Shown here piece by piece: positions 36,632-44,708 of a stretch of DNA of 64,000 nucleotides. The notes under the pieces are model-generated. The model was not told the DNA's origin and made no database searches. It saw nothing but the letters and a program-made list of their open reading frames with translations. Position 1 is the first letter of the stretch. Every line of letters starts with the position of its first letter. A program made the position numbers and the translations under genes. The DNA is from Peteryoungia algae (GTDB taxonomy: Bacteria; Pseudomonadota; Alphaproteobacteria; Rhizobiales; Rhizobiaceae), in assembly GCF_030369675.1 (NCBI RefSeq), contig NZ_CP128477.1, forward strand, positions 124,001-188,000, given 5' to 3'.

Positions 36632-37060
36632 ATGAGTGAAGTCCAACAGGGTCCCAGCCAGCAATTGCTGGTGGAGCTGACAGCCGACATCGTTTCGGCC
36701 TATGTCAGCAACCACATGGTTCAGGTCAGCGACCTGACAACCCTGATCGCCGATGTCCACCAGGCTCTGAACAGCACAGCCACGCCGACCCCGGTGCAGG
36801 CTGTCGTCGAGAAGCCGAAGCCCCCGGTTCCGATCCGCAAGTCGATCGAGGACGACTATCTGATCTGCCTTGAGGATGGTCAGAAATTCAAGTCGCTGAA
36901 GCGCCACCTGATGACCCATTACAACATGACCCCGGAAGAATATCGCGAGAAGTGGGGCCTGCCGTCCGACTATCCGATGGTGGCACCCGCCTATGCCGAA
37001 GCGCGCTCGCGCCTCGCCAAGGAAATGGGTCTGGGCCAGCGCCGCAAGCGCGCCAAGTAA
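36632..37060 (+). CDS. mucR: MucR/Ros-family transcriptional regulator
   Basis: 142 residues. The Ros-type zinc finger region reads [20 protein letters not shown] (about 81-100): the first ligand Cys is present but the second position is Asp, giving Cys-x2-Asp with two downstream His, a known variant in rhizobial and Brucella MucR. N-terminal helices mediate oligomerisation. MucR acts as a global, H-NS-like repressor and controls exopolysaccharide, motility and symbiosis or virulence genes. AGGAGA lies 6 nt before the ATG. A strong terminator follows. Confidence 0.94.
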   Translation: MSEVQQGPSQQLLVELTADIVSAYVSNHMVQVSDLTTLIADVHQALNSTATPTPVQAVVEKPKPPVPIRKSIEDDYLICLEDGQKFKSLKRHLMTHYNMTPEEYREKWGLPSDYPMVAPAYAEARSRLAKEMGLGQRRKRAK

Positions 37061-37096
37061 TCCGGGCTTTGCCGCGCAAGCGGCATGCAGAACACG

Positions 37097-37122
37097 AGGC
37101 CGGTCACGCGACCGGCCTTTTT
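37097..37122 (+). terminator. Terminator of mucR
   Basis: AGGCCGGTC and GACCGGCCT form a perfect 9-bp stem around ACGC, followed by TTTTT, 37 nt after mucR. Confidence 0.9.
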
Positions 37123-37249
37123 CATGTGGAAATATAGGAAGATATTCCCGATCTTCGACTGAGGTGCTGGCGAGGGCACGGACCTCAAGGCGAAAATTCA
37201 GGTACCCCCAGATTTTTGGGGTTCTAAGTCCTGAAGAGTCTGCTAACTT

Positions 37250-37271
37250 CAATAGGAAGAAAATCCTATTG
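37250..37271. promoter_or_regulatory. 8-6-8 inverted repeat before the DnaA-like HTH gene
   Basis: CAATAGGA (37250-37257) and TCCTATTG (37264-37271) are perfectly complementary around AGAAAA, and lie directly before the AAGGTGAG ribosome site of the gene at 37283. It fits an operator, or a hairpin that affects translation of that gene. Confidence 0.5.
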
Positions 37272-37282
37272 CAAGGTGAGCC

Positions 37283-37729
37283 ATGACCCTCGATCCTTCC
37301 TCTCGTCCCGAACCGCCCCCGCCTGCAGCCCTGTCTCCTGCCCCGTCTGTGAATTGGGACCCGGAGCAGACGAATGCCCCCGTGAATGGCGACGGCCCGC
37401 GTTCACTCACCCCGGAACGGCGCCTGCTCTGCATGATCGTGCGTCAGTTGACGGAGGAACTGCTGCGCGCGACCGGCCTCGAAAGTGACCAGGATCCCGG
37501 CCGCCGGGCGACGGGCCATGTGCGTCAGGTCGCCATGTATGTCTGCCACGTCGCCTATTCCATGCCGATGGGCGAGGTGGCGGAGGCCTTCGGCCGTGAT
37601 CGCTCCACCGTCGGCCATGCCTGCCGCATGGTCGAGGACCGCCGCGACGACCGCGCCTACGATACCTTTGTTGCGATTGTCGAGCGCATGGCGAGCGCCG
37701 TGCATCTTCTGGCCGGCTGGCGCATCTGA
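37283..37729 (+). CDS. HTH protein with a DnaA C-terminal-like domain
   Basis: 148 residues. A Pro-rich N-terminus (about 1-40) is followed by a helical domain with VAEAFGRDRSTVGHACRMVEDRRDD, which matches the DNA-binding domain IV of the replication initiator DnaA (HTH plus basic loop). It lacks the AAA+ ATPase part, so it is not DnaA itself; it is probably a transcription factor. The DUF6456 gene follows after 14 nt, an arrangement typical of Rhizobiales. AAGGTGAG precedes the ATG at 37283. Confidence 0.87.
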   Translation: MTLDPSSRPEPPPPAALSPAPSVNWDPEQTNAPVNGDGPRSLTPERRLLCMIVRQLTEELLRATGLESDQDPGRRATGHVRQVAMYVCHVAYSMPMGEVAEAFGRDRSTVGHACRMVEDRRDDRAYDTFVAIVERMASAVHLLAGWRI

Positions 37730-37743
37730 GGGGAGGCGGCATC

Positions 37744-38700
37744 ATGACGACGAGGAAGAGCTCCAGACAAACGACCGGCGCCGGTCAGGCCGGATTGCCG
37801 CCAGACCCGGCGACGAGCGCTGCCGTGACAGCAGCACCGTTCCATGCGTCCGGCCGCGGCACATTCCGCGCGACTGGGGCCGATGGAGCACTGGCCAATA
37901 CCTCCCGCGCCGAGCGCAAGCAGGTCCGACAGATCCTCCGCCGCGCACTCACCGGTCCGATCATCCTTCCAGCCGAGGGCGCAGCGAGCAATCCGGCAGA
38001 TAGGCACTGCCCGCCCGGCGCCATGGCCGAGCTCGCCCCGGAACGCCTCGCCCGACTGGTCGCCGACGGTCTGCTCGCACGGTCCCCCGAAGGCTTCGTC
38101 GCCACCACAGAAACGGCCGCATGGCTCCGCCGGGATCTCTGCGAGCTGCCGGACGAGGCCCATGCCAGCCAGCACCGGACGATGGAGGTTGAAACACTGG
38201 TGACCCCCGAGGGTCGCCGGACCGTGCGCCGAAATCTGCAGGAATCCCCGCTTTTTCCGCTCCTGCGCCTGAAGGAGAAGGATGGTCGCGCCTTTCTGTC
38301 GCCAGACGCCGTCGCCGCCGGAGAACGCCTTGCCGCAGACTTCGACTTCGCCGGCCTTCAGCCCCGGATCACGGCAAGTTGGCAGCCTCGGCTGTCCGCC
38401 CGCGCCAGGGGGGGCGCCCCGCCCTCGGTGGACCTGCCAGACAGCAGGCTCGCCGCCCGAACCCGCATCGCCCGCGCCATCGAGGCGATGGGCCCGGAAC
38501 TGTCGGGTGTCGCCCTCGATGTCTGTTGCTTCGGCAAGGGCCTGGAAACCGTCGAGCGCGAACGGCAATGGCCGGCCCGCTCTGCCAAGCTTATGTTGCG
38601 TGCCGCTCTTCTCTCACTTGCGCGCCATTACGTCCCGACGTCCGTGCGATCCCGTCCGCGCCACTGGGGCCAGGAGGATTTCCGGCCGAAGATGGGGTGA
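37744..38700 (+). CDS. DUF6456 protein
   Basis: 318 residues. A low-complexity N-terminus (about 1-50), an HTH-like segment (LAPERLARLVADGLLARSPEGFVAT) and the DUF6456 core (NLQESPLFPLLRLKEKDGRAFLSPDAVAAGERLAADFDFA ... in the middle; CCFGKGLETVERERQWPARSAK at the end). The layout suggests a DNA-binding regulator partnered with the preceding HTH gene. No function has been shown for the family. Confidence 0.87.
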   Translation: MTTRKSSRQTTGAGQAGLPPDPATSAAVTAAPFHASGRGTFRATGADGALANTSRAERKQVRQILRRALTGPIILPAEGAASNPADRHCPPGAMAELAPERLARLVADGLLARSPEGFVATTETAAWLRRDLCELPDEAHASQHRTMEVETLVTPEGRRTVRRNLQESPLFPLLRLKEKDGRAFLSPDAVAAGERLAADFDFAGLQPRITASWQPRLSARARGGAPPSVDLPDSRLAARTRIARAIEAMGPELSGVALDVCCFGKGLETVERERQWPARSAKLMLRAALLSLARHYVPTSVRSRPRHWGQEDFRPKMG

Positions 38701-38716
38701 GGCGAGTTGTGCCCGT

Positions 38717-39133
38717 TCACACCAGTCGCCGCGCTGCCTCTTCGCGGATGCGCTGGATCATCGAGCGCAGACCGTTGGCTCGCTGCGCGGTCAGGTGTTC
38801 GAGCAGGCCGATCTGGCTGAAGAGGTCGAGCGCATCGAAATCGACCACGTCTGTCGCCTTTTTGCCGGAATAGGCGGCAAGCACGATGGCCACGAGACCG
38901 CGCACGATGAAGGCGTCACTGTCGCCGCGAAAGGTCATCACCGGATCGGCACCGTCACCGGCCGAAACCGAGAGCCAGACCTGGCTCGCGCATCCCTGCA
39001 CCTTGTTGGCTGCGGTCTTCTCGTCGTCCGGCAGGTCGGGCAACGCCTTGCCGAGCTCGATCACATAGCGCATCCGGTCCTCCCAGTCGTCGAGGAAACC
39101 GAAGTCGTCGATCATTGCGTTCAAGCTCGTCAT
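38717..39133 (-). CDS. SufE-family cysteine desulfurase activator
   Basis: 138 residues. The sulfur-accepting Cys is in KVQGCASQVWL (near residue 48); FLDDWEDRMRYVIELGKAL near the start and the C-terminal helices match SufE. It accepts sulfur from SufS during Fe-S cluster assembly. The ATG at 39133 starts MTSLNAMIDDF; longer frames are not supported. No suf cluster is adjacent. Confidence 0.93.
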   Translation of the reverse strand: MTSLNAMIDDFGFLDDWEDRMRYVIELGKALPDLPDDEKTAANKVQGCASQVWLSVSAGDGADPVMTFRGDSDAFIVRGLVAIVLAAYSGKKATDVVDFDALDLFSQIGLLEHLTAQRANGLRSMIQRIREEAARRLV

Positions 39134-39258
39134 GCTACCCACCCGATGTTCAAGTCGGACCGATATAGGCCAGACCTCAGCGCATTTGAACCGCCTGCGG
39201 CAAGGAAACATGGTGTGCATGTCGATGGACCGCAAAATGCTGAGTGTTCTCAGGTTTG

Positions 39259-39564
39259 CTAGGGATCGTCATCCGCATCGGGGACCGGGATATGCATGCG
39301 GCCGTGCCGGATGTTTGCGATCTCGATGAGGTCACCCAGGCGCCGATAGTCGATCAGGTAGTCGCCGACCACGAGCGTGCGAAACCCCGCGATCTGCAGT
39401 CCATGCGTCTGATTGCCGATATCGGGAAATTCTCGCAGCAGCGCGCGTGCCCTGTTCATCGATTGGACAAACGTGCGCGCCGCCGATGGATGGCGGCCAA
39501 GAAGATAGGCACTCTCTCGGCGCATATAGTCGGAGGCTCTGCGGGAGAGCCGGATGGATATCAT
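39259..39564 (-). CDS. RelE/ParE-family toxin
   Basis: 101 residues (MISIRLSRRASDYMRRESAYL...). The ParE-like fold signature is visible: a basic first strand and helix, GFRTLVVGDYLIDYRRLGDLIEIANIRHGR at the C-terminal half. ParE toxins poison gyrase while RelE toxins cleave mRNA; I cannot tell which applies. Its ATG overlaps the antitoxin stop (ATGA), so both are co-translated. Confidence 0.85.
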   Translation of the reverse strand: MISIRLSRRASDYMRRESAYLLGRHPSAARTFVQSMNRARALLREFPDIGNQTHGLQIAGFRTLVVGDYLIDYRRLGDLIEIANIRHGRMHIPVPDADDDP

Positions 39565-39821
39565 GCGACCTTGCCGGCAATGATGCGATTCATTTCGGCC
39601 AGAACGACATCGAAGTCCTCGTGCTCGCCAGCGTCCAGTTGCATCCGACCTTCGATGGCGCCCAAGATATCGGCGCCCTCCTGCACGAGGTAAGCCTTTA
39701 GAGCTCTCAGGATGATGTAACTCCGTGATCGCTCCGTGCCTCCGGCAATCCGATCGACGTCCGCAAGGATGTCTGACGGAACCCGCAGAGTGACGGATTC
39801 GCTTTGTTTCGCTTCGGGCAT
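39561..39821 (-). CDS. Ribbon-helix-helix antitoxin
   Basis: 86 residues. A short N-terminal strand (QSESVTLRVPSDI) and two helices with RSRSYIILRALKAYL form an RHH DNA-binding domain; the C-terminal part (DFDVVLAEMNRIIAG) would bind the toxin. GAGGAG lies just before the ATG at 39821. It precedes the RelE/ParE-type toxin gene and overlaps it by 4 nt, so it is the antitoxin and autorepressor. Confidence 0.85.
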   Translation of the reverse strand: MPEAKQSESVTLRVPSDILADVDRIAGGTERSRSYIILRALKAYLVQEGADILGAIEGRMQLDAGEHEDFDVVLAEMNRIIAGKVA

Positions 39822-39901
39822 GGGCGCTCCTCGAATTCGGTAAGACACTATAAGACACATCGTCATCTGGCTCAACGCCATCCCCCTCTTCGGGTGCGCC
39901 G

Positions 39902-39936
39902 AAAAAAGAAAAGCCGCGTAGCTTTCGCCACGCGGC
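39902..39936 (-). terminator. Rho-independent terminator (minus strand)
   Basis: Read on the minus strand, GCCGCGTGGC-GAAA-GCTACGCGGC forms a stem (one G-T mismatch) followed by TTTTCTTTTTT. It lies between the DUF5330 gene and the toxin-antitoxin pair and probably ends the DUF5330 transcript. Confidence 0.8.
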
Positions 39937-40083
39937 CCGGCAAAACGCCGATTTCAGTGAGGGACAGGCAGACAGGCATCCGGTCCATGGCAGGCCCGGT
40001 TGCAAGCGGGGAGGGGGCGGACATCCGCCCCGAAATTCTTGGAGTGACCGCAAGAAGATGCGGTCATGTATGCTGCGAAGCGC

Positions 40084-40548
40084 TCAGAGCTTCGGCGGCT
40101 GATAGGGTTTCGGCAGGTGCTTCGGGCGCGCCGTCGGCGTGACCGTGCCGGTGATGACAGGCTCCTCGGCTTCGATGTTCGCCAGCTGCGGGATCTCGAC
40201 TTGCGGCTTGACGATCTCGATGGCGCCGCGTGTCGTTGCCGTATTCTCGTCGGCCACGGTCGTCGTGCCGCCGTCGGTGAACTGCTTGTCGAGCAATTGG
40301 TAGGCGACGAGTGCACCTTCGCGGGCCCGCTGGCCGAGCGCCTGGAAGGTTGCCGCGCCCTTGTCGCAGACCTCAGGCTTCTCGACGCAGAGCGAGGTCA
40401 CATAGTCATAGGCACCGCTGGCTGCGGTCATGGCTGCACCCATGTCGAAGCCGGCGCCGTCTCTCTCCTCGGCGGGCGGTGCCGCAAGGAAGGACAATGC
40501 GACCAGTGTCGCGGTGCAGTAGATTGATCCTTTGATCAGAAACCACAT
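40084..40548 (-). CDS. DUF5330 protein
   Basis: 154 residues. An N-terminal hydrophobic segment (MWFLIKGSIYCTATLVALSF) anchors or exports it. The conserved helical centre includes AYDYVTSLCVEKPEVCDKG and the C-terminus is Pro-rich (KHLPKPYQPPKL). DUF5330 is a small Rhizobiales family without known function. ATG at 40548 was chosen; GTG at 40557 or TTG at 40560 are alternatives. Confidence 0.85.
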   Translation of the reverse strand: MWFLIKGSIYCTATLVALSFLAAPPAEERDGAGFDMGAAMTAASGAYDYVTSLCVEKPEVCDKGAATFQALGQRAREGALVAYQLLDKQFTDGGTTTVADENTATTRGAIEIVKPQVEIPQLANIEAEEPVITGTVTPTARPKHLPKPYQPPKL

Positions 40549-41017
40549 TGTCTTCACCAAAATCCCTGTTGCCGGTCTTTGCCGGAACGGTCCGGGTTAC
40601 GCCCCGAACTCATGGAAGCGACCCTAGGTTCGATTCGCGAAAATCGTTTTTCGAAAGCCGGTCGGCTTTGATGTGAATTCGACTAAAATTTGAGTGATCT
40701 CTCCGTTTCGGGACGCTTGCCTAGAAGTTTAGCGATCCGCGTTAAGCATAAATGTGGCTGCGACCCGACAATCCACCGCTTCTGGCGGGGCCAGGCCACC
40801 ACAAGTCTTAACGGCCATTCGAAAAGTTGAATGATATCAGCGCTTACGCACCGTTAACCATGTTTGGGAATGCCTCATCCCGATGTCCCGTTTCGGGTCG
40901 GATCGGCCCGGTAAGACCCGTTGCAGGCCTCTGCCTTATCTATTCCTTAAGCGCGTCCGGCCTATCTTCAGGCCGATAAATCAGATGAACCGGTTGCGGA
41001 TTTCTGGCGTGGTTGTA
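40549..41017. other. Intergenic region between divergent DUF5330 and histidine kinase genes
   Basis: 469 nt, AT-richer than the surroundings, without a gene I can support unless the kinase begins upstream. It holds an inverted repeat AAAGCC-N4-GGCTTT (40655-40670) and several TTAA-containing blocks, but no complete CtrA (TTAA-N7-TTAA) site. Confidence 0.35.
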
Positions 41018-42553
41018 ATGCGTAATATGTCGGATGCACTGACGGTAACGATGGACGGGCTCCTTGCCCGCCTCCTGTCGCGTCATGCTGCCGGCCGCCC
41101 CGCCGAACGGTCTGAGATCGTCGCCCTGCGCAATTTGACGCTCGCCATGTCGCCGGCCTTCGTCGCCCTTCCCGCAGGCTTCACCTTTCTCCTCGGCCCC
41201 GCCACCGGGCTGCCGATCGGTTTTGCCCTGGCGACAGCGCTCCATCTTCTCGCAGCCGTCGCGCTCGTCTGTGGCCGTCGCCTCGGCGCACGCAGCGCGG
41301 AAGCCCGTCTGCCGGCGGGCGAGCAGATCGTGGGTGACCCTTACGAATTCTGCCCGGGCCTCTTCCTGACGCTCGATCCGGCCGGCATCGTCACGAGTGC
41401 AGGTGGTCGCGACCGCCAGATGTTTCTCTCCTTCCTGCGCGAACCGCTGTCGCGGCCCTTCGTCGAGCAGGTCCATGTTTCCGATCGGCTGGCGTTCGCC
41501 CAGGCGCTCGACGAACTGCGCCTCGGCGCCGATGTCGTCGTCACGGATCTGCGCCTCGATCGCCCGGTGATCGGCCTCGACCAGGCCCAGTTTCTCAATG
41601 TCCGCCTCGACATGACGGCCGTGCGCGCCGATGATGGATCGCTTGCAGCCGTGCGCGCCCAGATGCTCGACATCGCAGGCGAAATGGCGATACGCGATGC
41701 CGTCACCCGCAAGGAAGAAGAGGCGACTGCCGCCCACGAGATCAAGAGCCGCTTTCTGGCGGCCGTCAGCCACGAGATGCGCACCCCGCTCAATGCCATC
41801 CTCGGCTTTTCCGACATTCTGATCGGTGAATATTTCGGCAAGCTCGAAAACGACCGTCAGCGGGAATATGTTCAACTGATCCGCCAGTCGGGCGCTCATC
41901 TCCTGTCCGTCGTCAATACGATGCTCGACATGTCGAAGATCGAGGCCGGCCGCTACGAACTCATGCTCGAGGATGTCGATCTCGCCGCATCGCTGACGGA
42001 ATGTGAACGCATGCTGTCGCTGCAGGCCCAGACCAAGGGTCTGAAGCTCACCAGCCGCCTCCCCAAGGGCCTGGGCGGAATCACCGCCGATGGACGGGCG
42101 CTCCGCCAGATCGTCATCAATCTGCTTGGCAACGCCATCAAGTTCACCGATGCCGGCGGCGCCGTGACCATCGATGCGGTCCGGAGCGGCAACGAGGTGA
42201 CCGTCAGCGTCAGCGATACCGGCATCGGGATTGCACCGGAAAAGATGGCGCTGATCGGCCGCCCCTTCACACAAGTGCAGAACGATCTCAATCGCAACTA
42301 CGAGGGTTCCGGCCTGGGGCTTTCGCTGGTAAAGGGATTGACGGCCCTGCATGGCGGCACTTTCCGGATCGAAAGCCGGCCGGGCGAGGGCACCGTGGTC
42401 ATGGTGAGCCTGCCGGTCGACGGCTCGGGCGCCAGGGCCGCAGACGAAACAAACATGGTCGAATTCCCGCCACGCCTGGCGGCTGCGGGGAACGAGAACA
42501 AGACGGGTGGGATTGCGCCGGGGCATGACGAAGCGAAAGCGAAAATCGCCTGA
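41018..42553 (+). CDS. Membrane PAS-domain sensor histidine kinase (DivJ/PdhS-like architecture)
   Basis: About 511 residues. Two membrane segments (about 45-95) are followed by a PAS-like region (about 105-230), a HisKA domain with FLAAVSHEMRTPLNAILGFSD (phosphoacceptor His252) and an HATPase_c domain with NLLGNAIKFTD, DTGIGIAP and GSGLGLSLVKGL. The C-terminal tail is disordered. The architecture resembles kinases of the alphaproteobacterial DivK/PleD circuit, but no partner gene is adjacent, so the target is unknown. The start is uncertain (in-frame ATGs at 40883, 40985, 41018 and 41027; none with a good ribosome site). Confidence 0.88.
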   Translation: MRNMSDALTVTMDGLLARLLSRHAAGRPAERSEIVALRNLTLAMSPAFVALPAGFTFLLGPATGLPIGFALATALHLLAAVALVCGRRLGARSAEARLPAGEQIVGDPYEFCPGLFLTLDPAGIVTSAGGRDRQMFLSFLREPLSRPFVEQVHVSDRLAFAQALDELRLGADVVVTDLRLDRPVIGLDQAQFLNVRLDMTAVRADDGSLAAVRAQMLDIAGEMAIRDAVTRKEEEATAAHEIKSRFLAAVSHEMRTPLNAILGFSDILIGEYFGKLENDRQREYVQLIRQSGAHLLSVVNTMLDMSKIEAGRYELMLEDVDLAASLTECERMLSLQAQTKGLKLTSRLPKGLGGITADGRALRQIVINLLGNAIKFTDAGGAVTIDAVRSGNEVTVSVSDTGIGIAPEKMALIGRPFTQVQNDLNRNYEGSGLGLSLVKGLTALHGGTFRIESRPGEGTVVMVSLPVDGSGARAADETNMVEFPPRLAAAGNENKTGGIAPGHDEAKAKIA

Positions 42554-43523
42554 GAAGAAGAAGGCGGGCAACACGGCTCTCCGCGTTCTTTCCAGGGGGG
42601 GAGGTGCGCTGGTGCGCTTGGCCGGCCGCTATCCGCGTGCCGTCGGCGGCGCCTTCTGCTTCTCGCTGATCTTCGGCACCATCGCCGCCAACGCCCTCTG
42701 GTATCAGCCCGGCCAGCATCCATCGCCCTTCCTGCGCACCCGCAACGCCGAGGACTTCACCGCACTCGCGGGCGTGCCGCGCGCGCCGCTGCTGAGCGAG
42801 CAGGATCCCGAAACCGTCACCACCTTCCGCATCGAACGGGAGAAGACGGCTGCCGATGGCGCTCCGGTCGAGACGACTGCCGTTCAAGATCCAGCCGTGG
42901 AGGCCGCCACCGCCGCGCGCCCTGCCGGCCTGCCGGCCAATGCCGAAGAAGCGGCCGGTCTGATCCGCCGGGTTCAGGGAGAACTCCTGCGCCGGGGTCT
43001 TTATGACGGCGAGGCCGACGGTGTCATCGGTCCGCGCACTGAAACCGCGATCGCCGTCTTCCAGAAGACCGTCGGCATGGAAGCGAATGGCCTTGTAACC
43101 CCGGAGCTTCTGGCCGCCCTGACCCTGGATCGCGGCGTCACAGCCGCCGTGCCCGCCCAGCGTCCGGTCATGGATATCGATGCCGGGGGCGAGGACCCGG
43201 TCGCCGCCGCGATCCGCAGCGCCGAAACCAGGCTCGTCACCGCGCCGCGCCGCCCTGTTGTCCCGGTCCAGGCCCTGCCGCCCAAGGCCGTCGAACCGGC
43301 CGTTCCGCCTGTCGTCCAGCAGGCGAATTTCGATCCCGGCCTCGTCATGGAAATCCAGCGTGGCCTGTCCAACATGGCCTACAGGAACATCACCATCGAC
43401 GGCATTCCCGGCGACGACACCCGCGCCGCCATCCGCCGCTTCGAACGCCATTACCAGCTGCCGGAAACCGGCGAACCGAGCGCTGCGGTCCTGAAGAAAC
43501 TCAAGGCCATCGGCGCGCTCTGA
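42525..43523 (+). CDS. Membrane-anchored peptidoglycan-binding domain protein
   Basis: 332 residues. A basic N-terminus (KRKRKSPEKKKAG) and one membrane segment (about 35-55) anchor it in the inner membrane, with the bulk in the periplasm. Two peptidoglycan-binding (PG_binding_1) repeats follow, near 140-195 (RRGLYDGEADGVIGPRTETAI) and 270-330 (YRNITIDGIPGDDTRAAI). It overlaps the end of the histidine kinase gene by 29 nt, so the two are translationally coupled; a cell-envelope role is likely. ATG at 42525 is the likely start (a GTG at 42507 is possible). Confidence 0.88.
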   Translation: MTKRKRKSPEKKKAGNTALRVLSRGGGALVRLAGRYPRAVGGAFCFSLIFGTIAANALWYQPGQHPSPFLRTRNAEDFTALAGVPRAPLLSEQDPETVTTFRIEREKTAADGAPVETTAVQDPAVEAATAARPAGLPANAEEAAGLIRRVQGELLRRGLYDGEADGVIGPRTETAIAVFQKTVGMEANGLVTPELLAALTLDRGVTAAVPAQRPVMDIDAGGEDPVAAAIRSAETRLVTAPRRPVVPVQALPPKAVEPAVPPVVQQANFDPGLVMEIQRGLSNMAYRNITIDGIPGDDTRAAIRRFERHYQLPETGEPSAAVLKKLKAIGAL

Positions 43524-43541
43524 TAGCCTGGCAGGGCCACC

Positions 43542-44522
43542 TTACTCGTTCCAGGGCAAAATGACCTTGCCAGCGCTCGCCCGGGCTGTGAAGCCTGCGG
43601 CGTGCAGGCTCTCACCCGCCTCGATACGCTCATAGAGACCCAGGTAGCGCCGGGCCATCACATCTGCGGTGAAGTTTTCGCGAAAATGCTGATGAATGGC
43701 GGGCCCGTCGTACCGATCGAGGTCGCCGATCGCCTCCACCAGAGCCTCGCCACTGTCGGACAGGCAGCCCGCAAATTCGGGAACGATTTCGGGGATCGCT
43801 CCATAAGGCGTGGCGAAGATCGGCAGGCCGAAATACATGCCCTCGATAATGGCCAATCCAAAGGGCTCATGCCATCGCACAGGAAAAAGAAGTCCGGCAG
43901 ATCGCCCCAGCACAGCCGCCTTCTTCGCGTCGTCCACCATCCCGTGAAAGCGCGCATTGGCATCCAGGGTCAGGCGGAAGCCCATCTTCAGGTTTAGCCG
44001 GTGGCCGCCGAGAACCTCCAGCGGTCGACCCGCCCGGCGTGCAATACGGATGGCCCTGCGCACATTCTTAACCTTCCAGGCGGCCTTGGCCAGAAAGGCG
44101 ACTGAACGGCCACGGCTGGAAAAGTCCGGCTCTGGATAGACGCTTGGATCGAGGCCGTTATGCACAAAGGTCATGCCCCCGTGGCGCAGAGCATGATTGG
44201 TCGAGATGAAGATGGAGTTGCGGTGGAAATGCGTGCCTCCCGCATTGCCGTGCACGGTCTGGCAGGCCTTGCCGTCGAATTCAGGATCAAGCCCCATATG
44301 GCTGTGAAGCACATCCGCATCTTTTGGGATTTGACCCTCGAGGGGGCGTTGGGGATTGAGGACGGAAACCGGTCCGTAATTCCACGACGAACCCGCCGGC
44401 GCCAGCAGGTGAACGGTATGGCCCATTTGTGAAAGTGCCCGACCGAGACCTTGGATGACTCGTTCTATGCCGCCATAACGACGCGCCGGGATGTGATTAT
44501 GCGTAGCAAGGACAATATGCAT
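43542..44522 (-). CDS. Family-4 glycosyltransferase
   Basis: 326 residues, short for GT4. It begins MHIVLATHNHIPARRYGGIERV and carries the donor-site signature RWHEPFGLAIIEGMYFGLPI with the EX7E-type acidic pair. A nucleotide-sugar-dependent glycosyl transfer is expected, probably for a cell-surface polysaccharide, but acceptor and sugar are unknown. It is on its own here, convergent with the peptidoglycan-binding protein gene. Confidence 0.88.
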   Translation of the reverse strand: MHIVLATHNHIPARRYGGIERVIQGLGRALSQMGHTVHLLAPAGSSWNYGPVSVLNPQRPLEGQIPKDADVLHSHMGLDPEFDGKACQTVHGNAGGTHFHRNSIFISTNHALRHGGMTFVHNGLDPSVYPEPDFSSRGRSVAFLAKAAWKVKNVRRAIRIARRAGRPLEVLGGHRLNLKMGFRLTLDANARFHGMVDDAKKAAVLGRSAGLLFPVRWHEPFGLAIIEGMYFGLPIFATPYGAIPEIVPEFAGCLSDSGEALVEAIGDLDRYDGPAIHQHFRENFTADVMARRYLGLYERIEAGESLHAAGFTARASAGKVILPWNE

Positions 44523-44708
44523 GGAAGCCTGCGGTGTAAGCACCAAGGTCTACCATGCTGATCGCCCTGTCCGCAATCACCGCAAGGCGCCCGCCCGCGG
44601 GCCAAGGGCCCTATGAGCCTTTCGTCTAGGCGAATTTTCATAAGCCCTAAAGTAATCCAACATTAATCATACCAGCGCTATTCTTCTCCGATTGGAGGAG
44701 GAAGATCC

